IMG/VR virus record: IMGVR_UViG_3300036785_000310
Coordinates: 1-20,723 of that record
Length of the DNA: 20,723 nucleotides
Direction: 5' to 3' (one strand)
From: a virus
A program made the translations under genes and the position numbers. Below, one piece after another: positions 1 to 6,517 of the stretch (its first letter is position 1; the number at the start of each line of letters is the position of its first letter). The notes under the pieces are model-generated. The model made no database searches. It had not been told where the DNA came from and saw nothing but the letters and a program-made list of their open reading frames with translations.

Positions 1-1
1 C

Positions 2-508
2 ACTACTCAAAGCGTAACCCCTGCTAATACACATTTTGTTTCAATTGATTCCACTCCATTAACGGTTTCAACTTTGTATGCGTACGCTGTCACCATCTCG
101 TCTGCAAACAATTCGGCAAACACAAGCGATTCTTCGCAGATTACGGTATTAACCCCTGATGGCGTACACAATGCAACTTTGAATTGGACGAATTCGAATT
201 GTCGAACCGCTTCCCCATGCACCATTCAGGTGTATCGCACCCAATGCACCAGTGCTACCAGTTGCCCAACATATACGCCGGGGGATGCAAACTGGAAAGC
301 ACTGGCGATGAGTACCGGACTCACAACCAATCTTGATACTCAATCAACAACATGGCAATACATAGATTGGGATTCAACTTTAACAAGCGGCACAACATAT
401 GCATGGGTAGCAACCAATTCATATACTGGCGGAAATACAACCAGTCCGGCATCGCAATCATATTCAGGCACTACTGCTTTAAATTTAATTAAGGAGACAA
501 TTAAATGA
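2..508 (+). CDS. Fibronectin-III-like surface or tail protein, 5' end outside window
   Basis: The reading frame is open from the first bases of the window, so the N-terminus is missing and the TTG at 74 is not the real start. The visible 168 residues are Thr/Ser/Asn-rich beta-type sequence. An end of one fibronectin-III-like repeat (LYAYAVTISSANNS) is followed by a second domain holding four cysteines (NC, PC, QC, SC) before a CPTYTPG segment. That second domain is clearly homologous to the whole mature part of the next gene. The stop overlaps the next start as ATGA at 505-508, so the two are probably translationally coupled. Such domains are common in phage fibres and in secreted bacterial adhesins. 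A virion surface role is inferred, and no enzymatic motif is seen. Confidence 0.7.
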   Translation, partial: TTQSVTPANTHFVSIDSTPLTVSTLYAYAVTISSANNSANTSDSSQITVLTPDGVHNATLNWTNSNCRTASPCTIQVYRTQCTSATSCPTYTPGDANWKALAMSTGLTTNLDTQSTTWQYIDWDSTLTSGTTYAWVATNSYTGGNTTSPASQSYSGTTALNLIKETIK

Positions 509-963
509 AACTGATTACATTTTCACTCCTGCTGCCACTGGCGCTAACTGCGCAGACTTCGCAAAAACCTCAAGTCGGAACTACATCCGCCACCGGGCCG
601 CATCAGGCAACCATCAACTGGAGCAATCCCAGTTGCACGGCTAATGCTGCATGCAGCATTCAGGCATATCGGGCGCTCTGCCCTGCCGGAAGTTGCCCAA
701 CATATACGCCGGGAAGCACACAATGGACTGCGCTTAACATGAGCAGCAATCTTTCCACCAATGCCGCCGCCACCGGAACCAGTTGGGTGTACACGGACAA
801 AGACCCTACCTTGCAGGATTCGACTACATACGGCTGGCTTGCCACTTGTACCTATGTCGGCGGAAACACAATCAGCGGAGCAAGCAGTAACTATATTGGA
901 ACAACCAACAATGGCACCCCGGCAGCGCCAACGTTAGCTTCAAGCGGAAATAGTGTTAATTAA
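505..963 (+). CDS. Secreted Cys-rich fibronectin-III-like protein, paralogue of upstream gene
   Basis: This 152-residue protein has an AAGGAG ribosome site at 491-496 and overlaps the previous stop by four bases. Residues 1-16 look like a Sec signal peptide: charged MK, a hydrophobic LITFSLLLPLAL core, then TAQ. The rest repeats the last domain of the upstream gene, including four cysteines at equivalent places and the identical block CPTYTPG. A 23-base stretch (691-713) is identical to 260-282 upstream. The C-terminus is low-complexity Thr/Ala/Pro/Ser/Asn. Export and disulphide pairing of the cysteines are inferred. It may be a virion decoration, an adhesin-like morphon or a lysogenic conversion protein. 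The family is not recognised. Confidence 0.75.
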   Translation: MKLITFSLLLPLALTAQTSQKPQVGTTSATGPHQATINWSNPSCTANAACSIQAYRALCPAGSCPTYTPGSTQWTALNMSSNLSTNAAATGTSWVYTDKDPTLQDSTTYGWLATCTYVGGNTISGASSNYIGTTNNGTPAAPTLASSGNSVN

Positions 964-989
964 CTAAGACAAGAAAGGAAATCAAATAA

Positions 990-1115
990 ATGACACGAAG
1001 ACAATTCACATTGCTGATGCTGGCGCTGGCACTGGCTGAAACTGAGAAGAGGAAAGCACCACCAAAACCGCCGCCGCCACCTGATCCGGGACCGGGAACA
1101 AATACGATTTCCTAA
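990..1115 (+). CDS. 41-residue peptide with twin-arginine-like leader and proline-rich tail
   Basis: ATG at 990 follows an AAAGGA ribosome site at about 975-980. The product starts MTRRQF and continues with a hydrophobic stretch (TLLMLALALA). It then turns charged and proline-rich (KAPPKPPPPPDPGPG). The T-R-R-x-F pattern resembles a Tat leader, but almost nothing follows that would need exporting. It is better described as a small membrane-anchored or secreted peptide. It is the third gene of the left plus-strand group, and its stop overlaps the 3' end of the convergent primase gene (1112-1115). The function is unknown. A chance ORF remains possible, though the ribosome site and position favour a gene. 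Confidence 0.5.
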   Translation: MTRRQFTLLMLALALAETEKRKAPPKPPPPPDPGPGTNTIS

Positions 1116-3430
1116 TGCAATCTTTTCAGCGAATCGTAATTAAGAATGTAATAAGCCACTCCAGTTTTGCCGGAATTTCTAATTAAACCCATATCGATTT
1201 TCTGCACGATGCTGGACTTTTGCATTTCCTTCATCATATTGTCAAGATCGAGCGAAGGGTTGCGCGATTTCTTGAATGCCGCGAACTGAACAATACGCCG
1301 GGAAAGATAGTGATGGGTGATCATCTTGGCATCGTACATTTCGCGAGTGATCCCATCTTTAATTAAACCTTGCTGGAAATGATTGTCCCAGTACGAACGG
1401 ATGATTTGTTTAATTGCGTTTTGTTGTTGCACATACATCGAAGCTTCACCCACTTCACCGTGTTCGAATCGCCATGTCACTTTAGCAATCCCCTGTACGA
1501 TGAACTTTCTTGCCCAGTCAACCATATCCGGAGTCACACACGGCACACTGGGATTCACACCCACGGCAATCAATCCCATCAGGCGCAACAATCGCAAGTG
1601 CGCTCTGGAATAAATTTTCGCTTCCGCTGAATCGCGGTTCTCATGCATTTTTTCATCGCATTCGTTCTGAAATCTCATCTGCGCAGTGTAGGCATCTGAT
1701 GTCTGCTGAATTTGCACCGGATCATTATTCTGTTGTGCTGCAAGATTGTGGCGAACCATGGCGGAAAGAGTATCAATTAAATAATTGTCCGGAACTATCG
1801 TTCCGTGCACTTCATTGTATGGTGTTCTTTCTTCACCATCGCATTCAATGATCGTGAATCTGCCTACAAATCCCTCTTCAACATTCTCTTCATCCATGGC
1901 CGCATAGAAGGTGTGCGGTGTGGCATCTCCCAGCAACGTGAATGAAGGCGCGTGGATCAATGGAATGTTTCTGGTTTTGTCGCTATAAACCGTACCGCGA
2001 AAGACATCCGTTCGCCCGGACTTGGTATATAAATCTAAAATAATTTTTCGCAATCCCTTTTCATGTGAATTTGCATACTTACTGGTGATTCCCTGTAACC
2101 AGAATCCCATTTCCCCTTTGTGCGACACGAAGCATTGCGATTCAGTTGCCAGATGTTTAATTAAAGCTTGTGGACTGGCAATCTCCGCTGGACCCAAAAA
2201 CAAATCGATCTGTGGATTCTTCTCCCGTATGTACGATGACAGCCGCTCGATCCCGGAAGCTGCTCCCTCTTTGCCGCCGCCTGTCTGCGCCAGTATGGCC
2301 ACATAATGATTCAGCCCGGTATTGGAGATGTTGTTAGCTTTGCCGCACAATCCGGCCATGAAACCAATGGCCGCGCCTATGGCAACTTCTTTGACAGGAT
2401 GGACGGCATTGCGATATATGAACCGCGCCACATCTCCCAGCATCCCCGGCGGTAATTCCCAATCAAATTTAAGATAGTCTTCCCGAATAAACTCCGGAAG
2501 TTTATTTAATTTTCCATGGAAACCGTTGCTATTCTCCGATTGCACTTCAATAGGCATGTTGATAATGCGCTTCTGTTCTTTCTCGCATTCTTGTTTAACT
2601 ATTTGCTCCAAGTTGGCATAGGTTACATTCGGCTTCTTTCGGTCAAACGATCTGGTAATGATTCCGTAGTGGGGGTGAAAGAGATAATCTTTTCGCAATG
2701 ATTTGTTGCGTTGTCCAAGTTGCGATTGGTGAAAAATCTCCGCAACTTGGGTTTTCGAATCGGTGTAAAAAGCCACGATATCTACGAATGCCTGATCCGC
2801 TTCGCTATGGCTTGAATAAAGGTTCTGCCAGTTTCCCTGATAAAGCTGCGTAAATAATTCTCCGTTGGCTGCACTGGCTGCACGATTGCATATGTTCTCG
2901 TTTATTTCAATCGGCGGTTGATCGTCCATTGCTACCAGTGGATTCTTCCGTGCCGCCGCAACGATACGCAGGTAAAGCTCATTTAATTCATTCTGTCTAT
3001 TTTGAATCGGGAGGCTATTCAGTGCGCGTTTGGTGACAGTCATATATCTACTGCTGGAATAGATTTCAATGAACTGTTGCGGTAGCCGTTTCCCTTCCGG
3101 CACCGTGCCTTGGCACCAGATGTGAACTCCAGCTTGTGGCGATAGCTCCGAATAAGTATTGAACGTGTTATAGATTTGTTCGTGATTGTCAATGATTTTC
3201 TGATCTTTGGTTTTGTAGGTATCAAGATCGATGCATGTGAACGGAGAATTAGTTAAGACAAATCCCAGCGTCAGAAACTTATTTGTTGCAATACATGCTT
3301 CAGCAGTTGTGTAGTCGCTCCACGTGTATGGATCAACAACATTAGCGCGAATTCCTGAGTAGGGATTGAGTGGAATTTTATCCTGCACATACGTAACTAT
3401 CCAGTTCTTATAGGCTTTTAGCTCTTCCAT
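1112..3430 (-). CDS. Phage primase/polymerase (NrS-1-like AEP) fused to DUF3987 helicase-like domain
   Basis: This 772-residue protein probably initiates DNA synthesis and unwinds the fork. The N-terminal part matches archaeo-eukaryotic primase-type phage polymerases of the NrS-1 kind. It has a WSDYTTAEAC segment at about 37-46, the metal-binding D-L-D at 68-70 (FTCIDLDTY), a GVHIW histidine motif at 101-105 and a YSSSRYMTVT nucleotide-binding motif around R128. From about 330 to 640 it resembles DUF3987. This region has a Walker A-like AQTGGGKEG at 381-389 in which Glu replaces the usual Ser/Thr after Lys, and a conserved EEGFVGRF at 518-525 that could hold an arginine finger. No Shine-Dalgarno is visible before ATG 3430, but an in-frame stop lies just upstream, so this is the first possible ATG. 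It is transcribed away from the early operon. Confidence 0.82.
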   Translation of the reverse strand: MEELKAYKNWIVTYVQDKIPLNPYSGIRANVVDPYTWSDYTTAEACIATNKFLTLGFVLTNSPFTCIDLDTYKTKDQKIIDNHEQIYNTFNTYSELSPQAGVHIWCQGTVPEGKRLPQQFIEIYSSSRYMTVTKRALNSLPIQNRQNELNELYLRIVAAARKNPLVAMDDQPPIEINENICNRAASAANGELFTQLYQGNWQNLYSSHSEADQAFVDIVAFYTDSKTQVAEIFHQSQLGQRNKSLRKDYLFHPHYGIITRSFDRKKPNVTYANLEQIVKQECEKEQKRIINMPIEVQSENSNGFHGKLNKLPEFIREDYLKFDWELPPGMLGDVARFIYRNAVHPVKEVAIGAAIGFMAGLCGKANNISNTGLNHYVAILAQTGGGKEGAASGIERLSSYIREKNPQIDLFLGPAEIASPQALIKHLATESQCFVSHKGEMGFWLQGITSKYANSHEKGLRKIILDLYTKSGRTDVFRGTVYSDKTRNIPLIHAPSFTLLGDATPHTFYAAMDEENVEEGFVGRFTIIECDGEERTPYNEVHGTIVPDNYLIDTLSAMVRHNLAAQQNNDPVQIQQTSDAYTAQMRFQNECDEKMHENRDSAEAKIYSRAHLRLLRLMGLIAVGVNPSVPCVTPDMVDWARKFIVQGIAKVTWRFEHGEVGEASMYVQQQNAIKQIIRSYWDNHFQQGLIKDGITREMYDAKMITHHYLSRRIVQFAAFKKSRNPSLDLDNMMKEMQKSSIVQKIDMGLIRNSGKTGVAYYILNYDSLKRLH

Positions 3431-3434
3431 ACAA

Positions 3435-3558
3435 TGTCAACTTTGTAATTAGCGAAACTGTGAATTGCTAGGGTTGTGCCTAGAGTGCAGCGAAGTATGC
3501 CGCAGAACATACACCTGTCCCCGGCTTCTCTGCAAGCTTCTTAGTTTTTAAGTTGACA
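3435..3558. repeat. 9-bp inverted repeat TGTCAACTT / AAGTTGACA flanking the divergent region
   Basis: TGTCAACTT at 3435-3443 is the exact reverse complement of AAGTTGACA at 3550-3558. The right copy contains the -35 box of the early promoter. The left copy ends 13 bases upstream of the primase ATG, with its near edge five bases away. A repressor binding both copies could shut both directions, possibly by looping. The operator role is inferred from position only. Confidence 0.4.
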
Positions 3559-3581
3559 GAAAAATGGGTCGGCGCTAGGGT
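3553..3581 (+). promoter_or_regulatory. Predicted sigma-70 type promoter of the early operon
   Basis: A perfect TTGACA -35 box lies at 3553-3558. A 17-base spacer follows, then TAGGGT at 3576-3581, which keeps the key T, A and final T of the -10 consensus. Transcription would begin about 15-20 bases before the first gene at 3607. The TTG of this -35 box is also a possible start codon in frame with that gene, but reading it as promoter is more sensible. The weak -10 suggests an activator or a host with relaxed -10 preference. Confidence 0.6.
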
Positions 3582-3606
3582 GAGCAAATTGGCAGGGAGA
3601 AAAGCA

Positions 3607-4029
3607 ATGGAACTCACACTCTTGCAAGTTGAAACATTGCACAAATGGTATCAGGCAAAAAGTGAATTAAGACGATGGGGAGAAATTGAAAGCCATTTGC
3701 GTGATCAAATCGTAAAAGAATTGTTCGATACCAATCGTGATGAAGGAACGGAATCACTCACAGTATTCAATGACTGGACACTTAAAGCAACCAAGAAACT
3801 CAATTACATTTTAAATAACGACGAAGGACAGATATCTGCAATCTGCGCATCACTACCAGAACAATTAAGTAAACAACTGGTACGCTGGAAGCCGGAACTT
3901 AGTTTGACAACTTACCGCACTCTTGATGTAAACATTCGCCAGATGTTCAATGGCACACTTTCAATTAAACCAGCAAAACCAACATTGGAATTGTTCGCAC
4001 CAACGAACAGTACCAAAGTACTGCAATGA
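3607..4029 (+). CDS. Small conserved phage protein (DUF7173-like), first gene of early operon
   Basis: ATG 3607 is preferred, with AGGGAG at 3594-3599 as the ribosome site. An in-frame TTG at 3553 would fall inside the -35 box. The 140-residue product begins with a charged alpha-helical segment (LHKWYQAKSELRRWGEIESHL). It continues with WTLKATKKLNY, an LVRWKPEL block and a C-terminal LSIKPAKPTLEL. This order resembles a small phage family found beside Sak4-type recombinases in many phages (DUF7173, from memory). The function is unknown, and an accessory replication or recombination role is inferred from context. The stop overlaps the next start (ATGA, 4026-4029). Confidence 0.65.
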   Translation: MELTLLQVETLHKWYQAKSELRRWGEIESHLRDQIVKELFDTNRDEGTESLTVFNDWTLKATKKLNYILNNDEGQISAICASLPEQLSKQLVRWKPELSLTTYRTLDVNIRQMFNGTLSIKPAKPTLELFAPTNSTKVLQ

Positions 4030-4697
4030 TACAGGTGCATCACACTTCCGAAATCAAATTGAATTACGGAGTGAAAGTTTGTCTGTTCGGCGCATCCGGA
4101 ATCGGCAAAACCCGTCTGCTTGCCACGGCTCCGCATCCATTGATTCTCTCTGCTGAAAGTGGATTGCTCTCACTCAGAAAAGAAAAAATTGCATACATCG
4201 ATGTCAGCACTTACAAGCAATTGACAGAAGCGTATCAATGGGTGATGCAGAGTGTTGAAGCGAAAAAATTCCAAACTTTCGGACTCGATTCCCTGTCAGA
4301 AATTGCCGAAACGGTGTTGGCTGAAGAATTGAAAAAGACCAACGATCCCCGCCGCGCTTATGGACAGATGCAACAGCAGATGTATCCGCTGATTCGCAAC
4401 TTTCGCGATATTCCCGGAAAGCATGTGGTGATGGTTGCCAAAGAAATGCTGACCGATGTAGGCATGGCAAAATGCGCTTGTCCAATCATGCCCAGTGAAA
4501 AATTACAGGCACAGTTACCGTACTTTTTTGATTTACTCATGCACATGTTTGTAGGCAGCGATCCCACCAGTGGCAAATCTTACATCGGCATTCATACTTC
4601 ATCATCAGTGAACTGGTTAGCCAAGGATCGAAGCGGGACACTGGATTTAATTGAGTATCCAGACTTGGAAAACATCTTCAAGAAAGCAATTGCATAG
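4026..4697 (+). CDS. Sak4-like RecA-fold ATPase (AAA_24), single-strand annealing recombinase
   Basis: This 223-residue protein has a Walker A motif GASGIGKT at residues 22-29 and a Walker B-like strand ending in FQTFGLDSLSE with Asp 88. A third conserved strand (HVVMVAKE) lies near 133-140. Length and motif order fit the AAA_24/Sak4 family, which are shortened RecA-like ATPases. These promote strand annealing in phage recombination together with a dedicated SSB. The gene is coupled to the preceding one by ATGA and followed 14 bases later by the DUF669-like SSB, the usual partner. The specific role in recombination-dependent replication is inferred from family and neighbours. Confidence 0.85.
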   Translation: MIQVHHTSEIKLNYGVKVCLFGASGIGKTRLLATAPHPLILSAESGLLSLRKEKIAYIDVSTYKQLTEAYQWVMQSVEAKKFQTFGLDSLSEIAETVLAEELKKTNDPRRAYGQMQQQMYPLIRNFRDIPGKHVVMVAKEMLTDVGMAKCACPIMPSEKLQAQLPYFFDLLMHMFVGSDPTSGKSYIGIHTSSSVNWLAKDRSGTLDLIEYPDLENIFKKAIA

Positions 4698-4711
4698 AGA
4701 GGTAAACGGAA

Positions 4712-5317
4712 ATGCAAATCAACTTCAACGCGAATGAGTATGATCCAATTCAAGGCACAGCAGTTTGTTTTCCACTTGCGGATTACAGAGTGGAGATTAC
4801 TGGAGCAGAACCGAAAGTTGTGAAAGACAATCCCGCCGCCGGATTTCTTGAATTAACTCTGACAGTCATTGACGGGGAAATGCGCGGTATGAATCAGAAA
4901 GACAGATTAAACATTTTCAATCCCAGCGAAGTTGCGAAGCGAATTGCGCATCAGACATTATCGGCATACTGTTTCGCAATCAATCGCCCTTACGTACAAG
5001 ACACAACACAACTGATTGGTGGAAGACTGATCTGTACTATCGGACCACAGGAAGACAATCCGAAATATAGCGAAGTGAAAATTGTGAAGTGTCCGGACGG
5101 TTCCCTTCCCACTCGTCCACAACAGCAACAACAACCTGCTACAATTCCACCATCCACAGCTACAGCCCCGGCATGGGGAGCAACTGCTCCGCCCATGGCT
5201 CCGCCGTCTGTAGCCCCACCTAGCGCCCCCTCGGCTCCGCCATGGGTAAATGCGCAACCCGGAGCACCCGTAAGCCAACCACTGGCAGGACCACAAACCC
5301 CGCCATGGGCAAAGTAA
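4712..5317 (+). CDS. DUF669-like single-stranded DNA-binding protein
   Basis: This 201-residue protein has a GAGG ribosome site upstream of ATG 4712. The N-terminal 125 residues form a beta-rich domain (DYRVEITGAEPKVVKDN, GFLELTLTVIDGEMRG, RLNIFNPSEVAKRIAHQTLS, CTIGPQEDNPKYSEVKIVK) matching the DUF669 SSB-like pattern. The tail is long, flexible and rich in Gln, Pro and Ala. It repeats aromatic Pro-Trp motifs (APAWG, APPWV) and ends PPWAK. Such tails in SSBs recruit partners, so the terminal PPW motif is a likely docking site. It follows the Sak4-like gene and probably coats single strands for both recombinase and polymerase. Confidence 0.8.
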   Translation: MQINFNANEYDPIQGTAVCFPLADYRVEITGAEPKVVKDNPAAGFLELTLTVIDGEMRGMNQKDRLNIFNPSEVAKRIAHQTLSAYCFAINRPYVQDTTQLIGGRLICTIGPQEDNPKYSEVKIVKCPDGSLPTRPQQQQQPATIPPSTATAPAWGATAPPMAPPSVAPPSAPSAPPWVNAQPGAPVSQPLAGPQTPPWAK

Positions 5318-5325
5318 ACGGAAGG

Positions 5326-5364
5326 ATTCGGGGGATGAGTATTCCTCATCGCTCTCCCCCGAAT
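5326..5364 (+). terminator. Intergenic hairpin after the SSB gene
   Basis: ATTCGGGGGA (5326-5335) pairs with TCCCCCGAAT (5355-5364), and inside it ATGAG pairs with CTCAT around a short loop. The sequence after it (TGATTTAAAA) is only weakly T-rich. It could be a partial terminator or an mRNA-stabilising or processing structure. The next start codon, at 5375, lies 10 bases downstream and has no Shine-Dalgarno. Confidence 0.5.
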
Positions 5365-5374
5365 TGATTTAAAA

Positions 5375-6238
5375 ATGCCGCTGGACTGGAACAATCCGGA
5401 ATTACTACACGAAGCTTCAATCGCTATCTCCAAAGCTGTCGATAAAGCCATCGAAGATGCGGATATTGAAGGCTACCGCGCACACTTAGGTGCATCTGTA
5501 ATTGGCAACGAATGCTTGCGATATCTGTTCTATCACTTCCGTTGGATGCATCGTGAAACTTACTCCGGAAGAGAGTTACGTATTTTTCATGCGGGTCATT
5601 TGTTTGAGCCACGCTTACGCTACTGGTTAAGACAAGTTGGATTTCAATTTATTGATGGAGTGGAGGACGGCAATGCTCAGTATCAGTTTCGCGCTATTCA
5701 TGGCCACTTTGGTGGTAGCGTTGATGGAATCTTTGTTGCGCCGGATTGGGGCATCAATGAACCGACATTACTTGAATGTAAAACTTCCGGCACAGGCACG
5801 GGATTCAACAATCTCGACAGAGGCATTTACGAAGCAAAGCCGCAACACTACATCCAAGATTCGGTGTATGGCAAAGGATTAGCAATTCACCAATGCCTGT
5901 ACGTTGCCGAAAACAAGAATGATTCCGATTGGAAATTCATCTTAACTAAGTTGGATGAGAACCTAGCTGACGAAGCATGGCGAAAAGCCGAATTCATCAT
6001 TCTGGAAGCAACAGAACCTCCCAAGAAAATCAGTCAAAAACGCAATTACTATTTGTGCAACATGTGCAAAATGCAAGGTATCTGTCACGATTCGATGCCT
6101 ACAGATATCAATTGCCGAAGCTGCAAGAACGCAAAAGCAATTGAAAATGCTCAGTGGTATTGCAACCACTGGAATGCGGTGATTCCGCCTAGCGCAATCC
6201 TTAATGGGTGTCCTGATCACAATCCCATTCAAAGGTGA
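5375..6238 (+). CDS. Cas4-like PD-(D/E)XK nuclease with Fe-S cysteines and C-terminal zinc module
   Basis: This 287-residue predicted nuclease belongs to the RecB/Cas4 superfamily. The catalytic set is visible: GHLFEPRL near 74-81, D117 in GSVDG, E134-C-K136 in LLECKTSG, and Q161-xxx-Y165. One cysteine at 47 (NECLRY) plus C228, C231 and C237 (C-x2-C-x5-C) match the four iron-sulphur ligands of Cas4 and AddB. A further module at 247-279 (CRSC, then C263 and C279 in NGC) looks like a small zinc knuckle. It recurs in the protein at 9659-9940. There is no CRISPR array or cas1/cas2 here. Next to Sak4 and SSB, the likely job is end resection for recombination. No Shine-Dalgarno is seen before the ATG. 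Confidence 0.82.
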   Translation: MPLDWNNPELLHEASIAISKAVDKAIEDADIEGYRAHLGASVIGNECLRYLFYHFRWMHRETYSGRELRIFHAGHLFEPRLRYWLRQVGFQFIDGVEDGNAQYQFRAIHGHFGGSVDGIFVAPDWGINEPTLLECKTSGTGTGFNNLDRGIYEAKPQHYIQDSVYGKGLAIHQCLYVAENKNDSDWKFILTKLDENLADEAWRKAEFIILEATEPPKKISQKRNYYLCNMCKMQGICHDSMPTDINCRSCKNAKAIENAQWYCNHWNAVIPPSAILNGCPDHNPIQR

Positions 6239-6244
6239 CTTGCC

Positions 6245-6517
6245 ATGAAATTGTTAACGGAGGAAAAGCGAGTTTACGACATCGCGTTTGCCGCTTCGAA
6301 TCACGCAACGCTTGTAATTGATGGAAAGGATTACTGCATTTGCGACGTTTGCGGCGGTACTGGATTGTTGCCGCATCCTTTCGAGGTTTACCGAGTGGCA
6401 CAGTGTTACGTGTGCAACTCCAGAGGATATCTAACGGGAACCAGTCTCGCTCAATTAAGAAAAGATTCGTGCGGGTGTAATAAGCCAGATGCTAACGTCA
6501 AGGCCATATCAGCGTGA
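6245..6517 (+). CDS. Small DnaJ-type zinc finger protein
   Basis: This 90-residue protein has AAAGGTGA as ribosome site. The core is CDVCGGTG at about 33-40 followed by CYVCNSRGY at about 54-62. This is one zinc-binding pair resembling half of the DnaJ central cysteine-rich domain. A further C-x-C near 76-78 (DSCGCNK) may be an extra ligand. No J domain is present, so it is not a chaperone. Such small zinc proteins sit in many phage replication operons with unknown function. Its last 29 bases overlap the helicase start, implying coupled translation. Confidence 0.65.
   Translation: MKLLTEEKRVYDIAFAASNHATLVIDGKDYCICDVCGGTGLLPHPFEVYRVAQCYVCNSRGYLTGTSLAQLRKDSCGCNKPDANVKAISA

Larger units (their letters stand above)
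3431..3606. promoter_or_regulatory. Divergent control region between primase and early operon
   Basis: These 176 bases separate the leftward primase gene from the rightward early operon and hold no convincing gene. They contain the rightward promoter described separately, a 9-bp inverted repeat (3435-3443 and 3550-3558), a direct repeat GCTAGGGT at 3467-3474 and 3574-3581, and a small CTAGG/CCTAG hairpin (3468-3483). The arrangement is typical of a phage regulatory switch or an origin-proximal region. The binding protein is not known, and no convincing leftward promoter was found. Confidence 0.5.

Noticed and set aside
3435-3440. Minus-strand TTGACA as the primase promoter.
   Set aside because: It ends only a few bases before the ATG, and no -10-like box lies at 16-18 bases. 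It fits better as one arm of the inverted repeat.
4958-5451. Long minus-strand ORFs (112 and 153 residues) opposite the SSB gene.
   Set aside because: They are Gly/Cys/Ala-rich mirror products of the Pro/Gln-rich SSB tail, with no domain-like features.
5375-6238. Cas4-like gene as evidence of a CRISPR-Cas locus.
   Set aside because: No repeat-spacer array or cas1/cas2 gene is in the window, and the neighbours are phage recombination genes.
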